Shown here piece after piece: positions 13,661 to 19,444 of a stretch of DNA of 19,444 nucleotides. The stretch's first letter is position 1; each line of letters opens with the position of its first letter. The stretch is taken from positions 1-19,444 of the forward strand of contig JAEDGW010000046.1 in assembly GCA_016297325.1 (NCBI GenBank). Reading direction: 5' to 3'. The DNA comes from Coprococcus sp. GTDB taxonomy: Bacteria > Bacillota > Clostridia > Lachnospirales > Lachnospiraceae. Made by a program: the position numbers and the translations under genes. The notes beneath the pieces are model-generated. The model was not told where the DNA came from. It saw nothing but the letters and a program-made list of their open reading frames with translations, and did no database searches.

Positions 13661-14848
13661 TTATTTACACATCTTAATGGCCTTCTCAAACAGTGGCAGT
13701 GAACGCTCAACCATATCCGTTGTCGTGCAGTAAGCCAGTCTCATATGTCCCGGACACATGAAGCTGTCACCAGGAACAAGGATCAGGTCAAGCTCATGGG
13801 CTGTCATGTTACAGAACTCATTTGCATCTGCGATAGGGGTCTTAGGGAACATGTAGAAGGTTCCGCCCGGCTCAACACACTCATATCCCATGGCGGTGAG
13901 TTCCTTGTACAGGATGTTCTTGTTCTTCTCATAGATAGACAGATCAGATGTCTGGTCAAGCACCTTTGCAACTCCGAGCTGTATAAGGGATGAAGGACAG
14001 TTGTGTCCTGTGAAACGTGATACCTGTCCGCACATGTTGATGATGAGCTCTGCATCCTTACACTTAGGATTTACGGCCACGTATCCGATACGCTCTCCAG
14101 GAAGTGACAGTGACTTGCTGAATGAGTAGCAGCAGATGGTGTTGTCGTAGAATTTGGAGATGAACGGTGAATCAGTTCCCTCAAATACGATCTCTCTGTA
14201 AGGTTCATCTGATATAAGGTAAATGTCATGTCCGTACTCCTCCTGCTTCTCTGTGAGGATCTGGGCAAGACGTGTTATAGTCTCTGTTGAGTAGACGATT
14301 CCGGATGGGTTGTTAGGCGAGTTGATGAGGATCGCCTGAACATTTGGATTCATCATCTCAAGAAATGCGTCAAAGTTGATCTGGAATGATGTGATGTCGG
14401 CTGGGACTACCTTGAGAACAGCGCCGGTTCCGTCAACGTATGGCACGTACTCAGGGAAGTAAGGTGCAAATGTGATGACCTCGTCACCCGGCTCTGTGAC
14501 ACATCTGATGGCGTGGGCCAGTGCTCCGGCAGCACCTGATGTCATGAAAATGTCCTCAGGAACATACTCCATGCCGAAACGGCGGTTCAGTGACTCTGCG
14601 ACAGCCTTTCTTACAGAATAGATAGTGAGTGTTGGGCTGTAGCCGTGGAGTGCCAGTGAATCCTCATTCTGGATAAGGTCGATAAGTCCCTTGTTGAAGT
14701 CATCTGTGGTAGGCACAGATGGGTTGCCTATGGTATAGTTGAACACGTTCTCAGGACCGATCTCAGCGGCACGCTTTGAAGCGTACTGTGCAAATTCTCT
14801 GATGATGGAAGTGTTGTTAAGCATTGCTGAATATTTTTTTGAAATCAT
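13661..14848 (-). CDS. Pyridoxal-phosphate aminotransferase, class I/II (aspartate-like)
   Basis: 395 aa, a fold type I aminotransferase, cytoplasmic. The PLP lysine is K245 in SFSKSLSLPGERIGY (242-256). NSPNNPSG (176-183) holds the cofactor Asn, SDEPYREIVFEG (213-224) the ring-binding Asp and Tyr, and R370 in HMRLAYC the substrate carboxylate arginine. YTIGNPSVPT (38-47) replaces the more common IGEPDF form. The substrate (aspartate, alanine, aromatic or other) cannot be settled from motifs. AGGAGG lies 6 nt before the ATG, confirming the start. Its upstream region contains a palindrome (14935-14952) and an orphan terminator (14987-15023), so regulation at either site is possible. The gene stands alone between maf and the divergent tatD. 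Confidence 0.94.
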   Translation of the reverse strand: MISKKYSAMLNNTSIIREFAQYASKRAAEIGPENVFNYTIGNPSVPTTDDFNKGLIDLIQNEDSLALHGYSPTLTIYSVRKAVAESLNRRFGMEYVPEDIFMTSGAAGALAHAIRCVTEPGDEVITFAPYFPEYVPYVDGTGAVLKVVPADITSFQINFDAFLEMMNPNVQAILINSPNNPSGIVYSTETITRLAQILTEKQEEYGHDIYLISDEPYREIVFEGTDSPFISKFYDNTICCYSFSKSLSLPGERIGYVAVNPKCKDAELIINMCGQVSRFTGHNCPSSLIQLGVAKVLDQTSDLSIYEKNKNILYKELTAMGYECVEPGGTFYMFPKTPIADANEFCNMTAHELDLILVPGDSFMCPGHMRLAYCTTTDMVERSLPLFEKAIKMCK

Positions 14849-14934
14849 GGAAGTCCTCCTGTTATATTAAGATCATTTTTATGTATAAAATCTGGCTGGT
14901 TCAAGACAGCGGAAGTTTGATTTTATAGCCTGAC

Positions 14935-14952
14935 GTATCTATTAATAGATAC
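14935..14952. promoter_or_regulatory. 18-bp perfect palindrome upstream of the aminotransferase
   Basis: GTATCTATTAATAGATAC is a perfect 18-bp palindrome without a spacer, 86 bp before the aminotransferase ATG. A minus-strand TATAAA (14922-14927) lies next to it, which would place the palindrome over the -35 region. This is the layout of an operator for a dimeric regulator. The regulator is unknown. Confidence 0.4.
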
Positions 14953-14986
14953 CAGTATTAAATATACAGTTACGGACACAAAAAAA

Positions 14987-15023
14987 CAAGAGGTAACAGA
15001 CCGGGGAGATCTGCTACCTCTTG
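14987..15023 (-). terminator. Orphan intrinsic terminator or attenuator
   Basis: CAAGAGGTAACAGA (14987-15000) pairs with TCTGCTACCTCTTG (15010-15023) with a single mismatch around a 9-nt loop. On the minus strand it is followed by seven T (14980-14986), a canonical terminator. There is no minus-strand gene upstream of it. It either attenuates a leader transcript of the aminotransferase or blocks antisense transcription from the tatD side. On the plus strand the following bases are A, so it would not terminate there. Confidence 0.6.
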
Positions 15024-15167
15024 CAAAAAAAATGAGGGGAGAGAGGATTCAAATAAATGAAAAACTCTTTACGATGTTTAGTATATCCAGGAATTGTGAA
15101 CAAAATGTGTTTAAATATTAATCTATTTATAAAGTTTAATAAGTAAGCATAAACAAATAATAAAACG

Positions 15168-15196
15168 TTCACAAACTGATGGTATTTCTGTATAAT
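15168..15196 (+). promoter_or_regulatory. tatD promoter
   Basis: TTCACA (15168-15173), a 17-nt spacer and a perfect TATAAT (15191-15196). Transcription would start near 15203, giving a leader of about 160 nt that contains the repeats at 15231-15302 and the hairpin at 15311-15331. The stretch 15024-15167 is AT-rich, with nothing I can assign. Confidence 0.65.
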
Positions 15197-15230
15197 ACAG
15201 CGTGATGGATGGGATAAAATATATATGAAT

Positions 15231-15302
15231 GAGAAAACCATGTACGTATGAAAAACCATGTACATGAGAAAAAACATATACGTATGAAATAAAACATATA
15301 AG
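15231..15302 (+). repeat. Tandem repeat in the tatD leader
   Basis: A unit of about 35 bp is present twice (15231-15265 and 15266-15302). Each is itself two related halves of the form GA-AAAAC-CATGTACGTAT. TACGTA and TGTACA palindromes recur in it. It lies wholly in the untranslated leader. Confidence 0.55.
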
Positions 15303-15310
15303 GAAAAGAA

Positions 15311-15331
15311 GAAGCATATAAGGTATGCTTC
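15311..15331 (+). promoter_or_regulatory. Leader hairpin before tatD
   Basis: GAAGCATA, loop TAAGG and TATGCTTC form a perfect 8-bp stem ending 35 nt before the tatD ATG. The AGGAAGG ribosome binding site lies outside the stem. No U-run follows, so it is not a terminator. Confidence 0.45.
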
Positions 15332-15366
15332 CGTTGGATATATATATTTACAGGAAGGTAGAAGAG

Positions 15367-16137
15367 ATGATATTTGAGACACATGGACATTATGACGACA
15401 CCCAGTTCGATGAGGACAGGGAACAGCTTATAGAAGAATTTTTGAAGAAAGATATAGACAAGGTAATGAATGTGGGAGCTGACATGCAGTCATCGCGGAA
15501 TTCAGTGGAGCTGGCAGGAAGATATCCACATTTCTATGCGGCTGTCGGTGTGCATCCAAGCGAGGTTGGAGAACTCACGGAAGCAGATATACAGGAACTC
15601 AAAAACATGGTACTAGATAATCAGAAAGTGAAAGCCATAGGCGAGATAGGACTTGATTATCATTTTGATGACGACCCTCCAAGGGATGTCCAGAAAAAAT
15701 GGTTCGTCAGACAGCTTGAACTGGCACAGGAACTGGCCATGCCGATCATCATACACAGCCGTGATGCTGCATCAGACACAATGGAGATACTGAAAAGTAT
15801 GGATGGCGGTAAAAATGGTGGTGTGATACACTGTTACTCATACAGCGTAGAACAGGCCAGAGAGTATATTAAGATGGGATTCCATATAGGCGTTGGCGGA
15901 GTAGTAACATTCAAGAACAGCCGAAAACTTCAGGAGGTTGTAGAAGACATCCCTCTGGAAAAGATCGTCCTCGAGACAGACTCCCCATACATGGCACCAG
16001 TCCCATTTAGGGGCACAAGAAATTCAGCCCTCAACATTCCATACATAGCCGAGAAGATAGCTGAGATCAAGGACATTCCGGTCGAAAAGGTATATGACAC
16101 CACCTATGCGAATGCCCTGGAAATGTACAAGATGTGA
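15367..16137 (+). CDS. tatD: TatD family metal-dependent DNase
   Basis: 256 aa, the standard TatD length, a TIM-barrel metallo-hydrolase with 3'-5' exonuclease activity in studied members. Metal ligands are in place: H6 and H8 (ETHGHYDD), E93 (IGEIGLDYHF), H130 (IIHSRDA), H155 (VIHCYS) and D205 (LETDSPY). The N-terminus reads FETHGHYDD, where most relatives have DTHCHLDD; the histidines are kept. I start at ATG 15367 because AGGAAGG lies 10 nt upstream. An in-frame ATG at 15325 adds 14 residues lying in the leader hairpin. TatD next to rsmA is a common Firmicutes order, usually with rnmV between them. Here rnmV is absent and an inverted repeat occupies the gap. Confidence 0.95.
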   Translation: MIFETHGHYDDTQFDEDREQLIEEFLKKDIDKVMNVGADMQSSRNSVELAGRYPHFYAAVGVHPSEVGELTEADIQELKNMVLDNQKVKAIGEIGLDYHFDDDPPRDVQKKWFVRQLELAQELAMPIIIHSRDAASDTMEILKSMDGGKNGGVIHCYSYSVEQAREYIKMGFHIGVGGVVTFKNSRKLQEVVEDIPLEKIVLETDSPYMAPVPFRGTRNSALNIPYIAEKIAEIKDIPVEKVYDTTYANALEMYKM

Positions 16138-16253
16138 TAAATGATACAAATTCAGTGTTATCATAACTGACAAAGAGAGTGAATATTAGATACATCGCTG
16201 TAGAAGGTATTTGTAAAATAATGTTATATTCATAATAGAAACATAGATTGCAG

Positions 16254-16450
16254 GCAATGGAGTTTTCGTAATGTGAATTGAGACCAGGATTTTGCAGTAT
16301 GCCTGTCAGGGGAATACGAGGTCGCCGGTCCTTAGGTGGCGCCTTAAGCGGCACCTTAGTACCGCTGCAGACCGAGTTAAGCGGGAGCGACCCCAGACAG
16401 GCATACTGCAAAGTCCTGGTCGCGACGCAGACCTTGACAAACTCCATTGC
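16254..16450 (+). repeat. Large nested inverted repeat between tatD and rsmA
   Basis: The outer arms GCAATGGAGTTT (16254-16265) and AAACTCCATTGC (16439-16450) are perfect 12-bp complements. The inner arms 16283-16312 and 16391-16420 pair over 30 bp with one G-T wobble and one mismatch. The 78-nt core contains CCTTA three times at a 12-bp period (16330, 16342, 16354) and a small AGCGG/CCGCT stem (16349-16368). Sequence 5' of it (16138-16253) holds no gene; a weak TTGTAA / TAATAG promoter is possible near 16211-16238. The right end lies 28 nt before the rsmA ATG. Confidence 0.8.
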
Positions 16451-16478
16451 ATGGACACAGAAGCAGGAAAGGACAAGC

Positions 16479-17342
16479 ATGGAAAAGTTAAGTAATCCAC
16501 AGGTCACGATAGAGACCATAAAGAAATATGAATTTGCATTTCAGAAGAAATTTGGACAGAATTTCCTGATCGATTCGCACGTCATAAACAAGATCATCAG
16601 CGCAGCGGACATAACAAAGGATGACTGCGTGCTGGAGATCGGCCCGGGCATCGGAACCATGACGCAGTATCTTGCAGAGAGCGCAGGCCAGGTCGTGGCG
16701 GTTGAGATCGACAAGAATCTTCTGCCGATCCTGGACGAAACGCTGGCTGAGTATGACAACGTAACGGTCATAAATGATGACATTCTGAAAGTGGATATAA
16801 ACAAGATCGTGGAGGAGAGGAACGGCGGCAGACCGATCAAGGTTGTGGCGAATCTTCCATACTATATAACAACCCCGATCATCATGGGGCTGTTTGAGAA
16901 GCACGTTCCGCTGCTCTCAGTGACCGTCATGGTGCAGAAGGAAGTTGCAGACCGTATGCAGGTGGGGCCGGGAACCAAGGACTATGGCGCCCTGTCACTT
17001 GCGGTGCAGTATTATGCAGAGCCGTACATCGTGGCAAATGTTCCACCAAACTGTTTCATCCCGAGGCCGGGAGTCGGTTCCGCGGTCATCAGGCTCACCA
17101 GATATCAGGAGCCGCCGGTCAAGGTGAAGGACGAGCAGCTCATGTTCAGACTGATAAGAGCATCATTTAACCAGAGGAGAAAGACTCTGCAGAATGGAAT
17201 TGCAGGCAGCGGAGAACTCTCATTTACCAAGGAACAGATCGCAAATGCGCTGGAATCCCTTGGAATATCAGCAAATATACGTGGAGAAAGTTTGAGTCTG
17301 GCGGAATTTGCAGCTTTGAGTGATATTCTTTCGGACAAATAG
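16479..17342 (+). CDS. rsmA: 16S rRNA (adenine1518-N6/adenine1519-N6)-dimethyltransferase
   Basis: 287 aa, the usual RsmA/KsgA length. The enzyme dimethylates two adjacent adenines in the 3' helix of 16S rRNA late in small-subunit assembly. N-terminal KKFGQNFLID (23-32) is the family hallmark. SAM motif I is LEIGPGIGTMT (52-62), AVEIDKNL follows, and the catalytic motif is NLPYYIT (125-131). The C-terminal domain has RASFNQRRKTLQN. The start ATG 16479 has AGGAAAGG 6 nt upstream. The frame is open back to 16278, but those codons lie in the inverted repeat. Loss of this enzyme gives kasugamycin resistance in other bacteria. It follows tatD and precedes an uncharacterised gene. Confidence 0.97.
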   Translation: MEKLSNPQVTIETIKKYEFAFQKKFGQNFLIDSHVINKIISAADITKDDCVLEIGPGIGTMTQYLAESAGQVVAVEIDKNLLPILDETLAEYDNVTVINDDILKVDINKIVEERNGGRPIKVVANLPYYITTPIIMGLFEKHVPLLSVTVMVQKEVADRMQVGPGTKDYGALSLAVQYYAEPYIVANVPPNCFIPRPGVGSAVIRLTRYQEPPVKVKDEQLMFRLIRASFNQRRKTLQNGIAGSGELSFTKEQIANALESLGISANIRGESLSLAEFAALSDILSDK

Positions 17343-17385
17343 GAGAATAGCCGGATACGATATGGCATAGATAATATATAAATCC

Positions 17386-17406
17386 CTAGGCATATATAGT
17401 GCCTGG
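17386..17406 (+). other. Small hairpin between rsmA and the 342-aa gene
   Basis: CTAGGCA (17386-17392) and TGCCTGG (17400-17406) pair with one wobble around a 7-nt loop. No U-run follows, so read-through from rsmA into the next gene is likely. Confidence 0.3.
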
Positions 17407-17461
17407 CAGGGAGAAGAAGCCGCCATGCAGGGCGGGACATGTTCTACGAGGAGGATTATCT

Positions 17462-18490
17462 ATGGTATATTGGAACAGATTCATATCGTATATTTACAGG
17501 TATCATGAAGGACATAAATGTGAGAATTCAGGATTTGCAAAGGTGGCGAAAGCTGGCGGAATTGGCCGGGTCACGATAGGGCTCAGGAATGGAATGAACA
17601 ACCGGGAAGAGATATACGGCGTGTATATTTACAGAGAGACCTTGCCGGAGTCAGGTGGAATCCCTGAGTCACAGACAGATGTCCCGATGATCCCTCTTCC
17701 GGTGCTGATCGGGAAAATGAAACTCAGGAATGGCCACGGCGAGGAGTGCTTTTCATTTGAATGGAACAATGTCGGAGGAAGCGGCAAGCCGATAACAGCA
17801 TTTGCGGGTATCGTGATACAGAGACTCCAGGACAAAAGTGAGAGCGGAAGGGGCTGCTATGAGAGCGACATATTCTGTTCTTCGTGGACTGACAGCGTTG
17901 TGGACTATTCCAGAATGTGGCGCGGGGAGATCCCGGCCAGGGAACAGGATGTTCTCGATGAGGCTGTCCGCGAGGTATCGATCACAGATGCTTCGGCTGT
18001 GGCTGACAAGACGGATGCGGAATGCGATGAGTGCGCCGAGACAGAAGAGATCACAGATGAAGAGCGCATAGATGTGAATGGCATCACCTATTCTCCGTCG
18101 GATACAAGGACTGCCGTGAATGATATGTTTGAGAAATATGAGAAACTTCCGCTTCTCCCGGGAAACGCCTTGGATGATGGACTTAGCAGTGTCATCGAGA
18201 GTGTGAAGATCAATCCAAATGACATTGGCCTGCTGGACATGTGCAACTGGAAACTCGGGGTGAACAGCTTTCTCACACATGGATATTACAGTTACAAATA
18301 TCTCATGCTTGGCAAGGTGGTTTTCTCACCTGAAAGCGACAATGTGAGCTACATTCTGGGAGTTCCAGGGGTGTATTCGTCCAGAGAGAAATATCTGGCG
18401 GGGATATTTGGATTTGACAGATTTGTGCCTGAGAAAGAGACGCATGTGAAGACGGGAAGTTTTGGCTACTGGATAGTGGATATAAGATAG
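17462..18490 (+). CDS. Uncharacterised Clostridia protein with conserved GVY/FGYW C-terminus
   Basis: 342 aa, no signal peptide or membrane helix, so probably cytoplasmic. The N-terminal part (1-150) begins MVYWNRFISYIYRYHEG and contains a beta-rich GRVTIGLRNG...IYGVYIYR region (35-58). The middle (160-210) is acidic and probably disordered. The C-terminal domain (about 255-342) has DMCNWKLGVNSFLTHGYYSY, then ILGVPGVYSSREKYLAGIFGF and ends GSFGYWIVDIR. From memory this ending recurs in uncharacterised Lachnospiraceae proteins, but I cannot name a family number with confidence. The start ATG 17462 has GAGGAGGA 8 nt upstream; an in-frame ATG at 17399 is less likely. It lies between rsmA and tadA on the same strand. 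No function is proposed. Confidence 0.8.
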   Translation: MVYWNRFISYIYRYHEGHKCENSGFAKVAKAGGIGRVTIGLRNGMNNREEIYGVYIYRETLPESGGIPESQTDVPMIPLPVLIGKMKLRNGHGEECFSFEWNNVGGSGKPITAFAGIVIQRLQDKSESGRGCYESDIFCSSWTDSVVDYSRMWRGEIPAREQDVLDEAVREVSITDASAVADKTDAECDECAETEEITDEERIDVNGITYSPSDTRTAVNDMFEKYEKLPLLPGNALDDGLSSVIESVKINPNDIGLLDMCNWKLGVNSFLTHGYYSYKYLMLGKVVFSPESDNVSYILGVPGVYSSREKYLAGIFGFDRFVPEKETHVKTGSFGYWIVDIR

Positions 18491-18559
18491 ATATCGAAGG
18501 GTCAGGCCATGCCTAAGAGATGCTTGGCGGCTTGGCATACCTGGAAAGAGGATAAAGAG

Positions 18560-19099
18560 ATGGAAGATACAAATATTTCTGGGGCAGATTTAGAAGATAA
18601 CTGCACCGTCAAATTGACGCCAGAGGAGCTGGCTGTACATAACAAATATATGGACAAGGCGATAGCGCAGGCAAAGAGAGCCTATGCAAATGGGGATGTG
18701 CCGATAGGCTGCGTGATAGTCCATGACGACAGGATAATCGCCAGAGGTTTCAACAAGAGAAATCTCAAGAAGACCACACTGGCCCATGCGGAGATACTTG
18801 CCATAGAGCAGGCTTCCAGAAAGCTCGGAGATTGGCGGCTTGAGGAGTGCACCATGTATGTGACACTTGAACCGTGTCAGATGTGTGCCGGGGCGATAGT
18901 GCAGGCCAGGATACCGGAGGTGGTTATAGGCTGCATGAATCCGAAGGCGGGATGCGCCGGATCCATCATCAATCTTCTTGATATGAAGCAGTTCAACCAT
19001 CAGGTCGGCGTGATAAAAGGTGTCAGGCAGCAGGAGTGCAGTGATATGATGAAGCAGTTTTTTCGCGAACTCCGGCTTGGAAAAGCGAAGAATGCTTGA
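18560..19099 (+). CDS. tadA: tRNA-specific adenosine deaminase (A34 to inosine)
   Basis: 179 aa. TadA converts A34 of tRNA-Arg(ACG) to inosine. The zinc site is complete: H76 and catalytic E78 in LAHAEILAIEQA, and C106 and C109 in TLEPCQMCAGA. DVPIGCVIV (46-54) and FNKRN (64-68) are also typical. The core begins near residue 30 (YMDKAIAQAKRAYANGDVPIG), so the first 29 residues, acidic and probably flexible, are an extension. The start ATG 18560 has GAGG about 9 nt upstream; an in-frame ATG at 18509 has no better site. The gene order tadA then SRP RNA (usually then dnaX) is conserved in Firmicutes. The -35 box of the SRP RNA promoter overlaps the tadA stop codon. Confidence 0.96.
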   Translation: MEDTNISGADLEDNCTVKLTPEELAVHNKYMDKAIAQAKRAYANGDVPIGCVIVHDDRIIARGFNKRNLKKTTLAHAEILAIEQASRKLGDWRLEECTMYVTLEPCQMCAGAIVQARIPEVVIGCMNPKAGCAGSIINLLDMKQFNHQVGVIKGVRQQECSDMMKQFFRELRLGKAKNA

Positions 19100-19124
19100 C
19101 GGCGGGCGGTCAGTCAGATATAAT
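19096..19124 (+). promoter_or_regulatory. Promoter upstream of the SRP RNA
   Basis: TTGACG (19096-19101), a 17-nt spacer and a consensus TATAAT (19119-19124). The -35 overlaps the tadA stop. Transcription would start near 19131, about 70 nt before the mature SRP RNA, so the 5' end is probably made by processing. Confidence 0.75.
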
Positions 19125-19198
19125 GAAACCCGCAGTGCAATTTGCAGATGCATGAGGTATATGTATCTGGTTTATGGCACGATGAATATGTTTTAAAG

Positions 19199-19444
19199 TT
19201 TCCATGCAACCGGGGAGGTAGCGGCGCCCTGTACCTGCAATCCGCTATAGCAGGGGTGATGGTCTTTCAGAGGGGTGGCCGCTGTAGGGCTGCCCTCAGT
19301 AAGTGGTGTTGATGTCTGGGTCTCGCGCAACAGGAATCTTCGAACCGTGTCAGGTCGGAGACGAAGCAGCACTAAGGGGAATCTCCTGTGTGCCGTGAGG
19401 GTGCCTGGGCTGAGCTAACTGCTGAGGTAACGTCTATGGTGACG
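19199..19444 (+). ncRNA. ffs: Signal recognition particle RNA, large bacterial type (3' end cut by window)
   Basis: This is the RNA core of the SRP, which binds Ffh and targets nascent membrane and secreted proteins. The Alu-domain part GGGGAGGTAGCGGCGCCC, then CTGCAATCCGCTATAGCAGG, matches the long Firmicutes form. The S domain has CAACAGGAATCTTCGAACCG, GTGTCAGGTC and GAAGCAGCACTAA, and then TGTGTGCCGTGAGGGTGCC. The apical loop reads CAGGTC-G-GAGA-C-GAAGCAG (19351 onward), where the usual form is C-GGAA-G. The closing pair is therefore swapped and the loop is GAGA. The 5' CCATGC should pair with a GCATGG expected roughly 20 nt past the window end. The exact 5' end is approximate. Confidence 0.93.

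Noticed and set aside
15057..15146. Plus-strand 29-codon frame (MKNSLRCLVYP...) preceded by GAGGGGAGAGAGG
   Set aside because: The purine run looks like a ribosome binding site, but there is no plus-strand promoter upstream of it, the codons are AT-rich and unremarkable, and the tatD promoter lies downstream.
14849..15200. T-box or other riboswitch upstream of the aminotransferase
   Set aside because: No T-box core or known aptamer consensus is visible on the minus strand; only the terminator hairpin can be supported.
15014..15382. Minus-strand frame of 122 aa with repeated hydrophobic blocks (HTYMVF-like), apparently membrane-spanning
   Set aside because: The repetition comes from the duplicated leader units at 15231-15302. 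It overlaps the tatD promoter and start, has no ribosome binding site, and ends in a terminator hairpin.
16278..16478. 67-codon in-frame extension upstream of rsmA
   Set aside because: It is encoded by the large inverted repeat, has no RsmA similarity, and a good ribosome binding site precedes ATG 16479.

Overview
The window looks like chromosome of a spore-forming, anaerobic Clostridia bacterium, most likely family Lachnospiraceae (Coprococcus/Roseburia-like). The reasons are spore-germination genes, strong AGGAGG-type ribosome binding sites, heavy use of AGA, ATA and GTG codons, a large SRP RNA with an Alu domain, and the gene orders tatD-rsmA and tadA-SRP RNA. This placement is inference; no rRNA is present.

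Region by region. (1) 114-3681, plus strand: a three-gene sporulation/germination cluster. It holds a GerA-type receptor subunit, a GerB permease fused in frame to the first domain of a GerC lipoprotein, and a short membrane-anchored protein that resembles SpoIIR but lacks its usual C-terminus. (2) 3684-5950, plus: a good promoter and a leader hairpin, then D-Ala-D-Ala ligase, a DUF1934 protein and a small methyltransferase. (3) 5933-9715, minus: malQ, plsC, an unknown membrane-anchored basic protein and a CPBP-family membrane protease, tightly packed and convergent on region 2 with an 18-bp gene overlap. (4) 9716-12268, plus: divergent promoters, pncB, a 160-bp block of consecutive hairpins, then degV. 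(5) 12269-13660: a repeat-rich gap (diverged duplication, long nested hairpin, sixteen 16-bp tandem units) that runs into the 3' end of maf (minus). (6) 13661-15366: an aminotransferase (minus) and its upstream region with a palindrome, an orphan terminator, the tatD promoter and leader repeats. (7) 15367-18490, plus: tatD, a large inverted repeat, rsmA and an uncharacterised 342-aa protein. (8) 18560-19444, plus: tadA, then a promoter and the SRP RNA, which runs off the window end.

Most genes are housekeeping (cell wall, phospholipid, NAD salvage, glucan metabolism, rRNA/tRNA modification). The unusual material is the rearranged ger/spoIIR-like cluster and the density of structured non-coding blocks: 26-55 (sharing a 16-nt exact match, in reverse orientation, with 11273-11288), 11209-11368, 12272-12432, 12499-12600, 12634-12889, 14987-15023, 15231-15331 and 16254-16450. 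Everything here was read by eye. No database search, folding or HMM run was possible.
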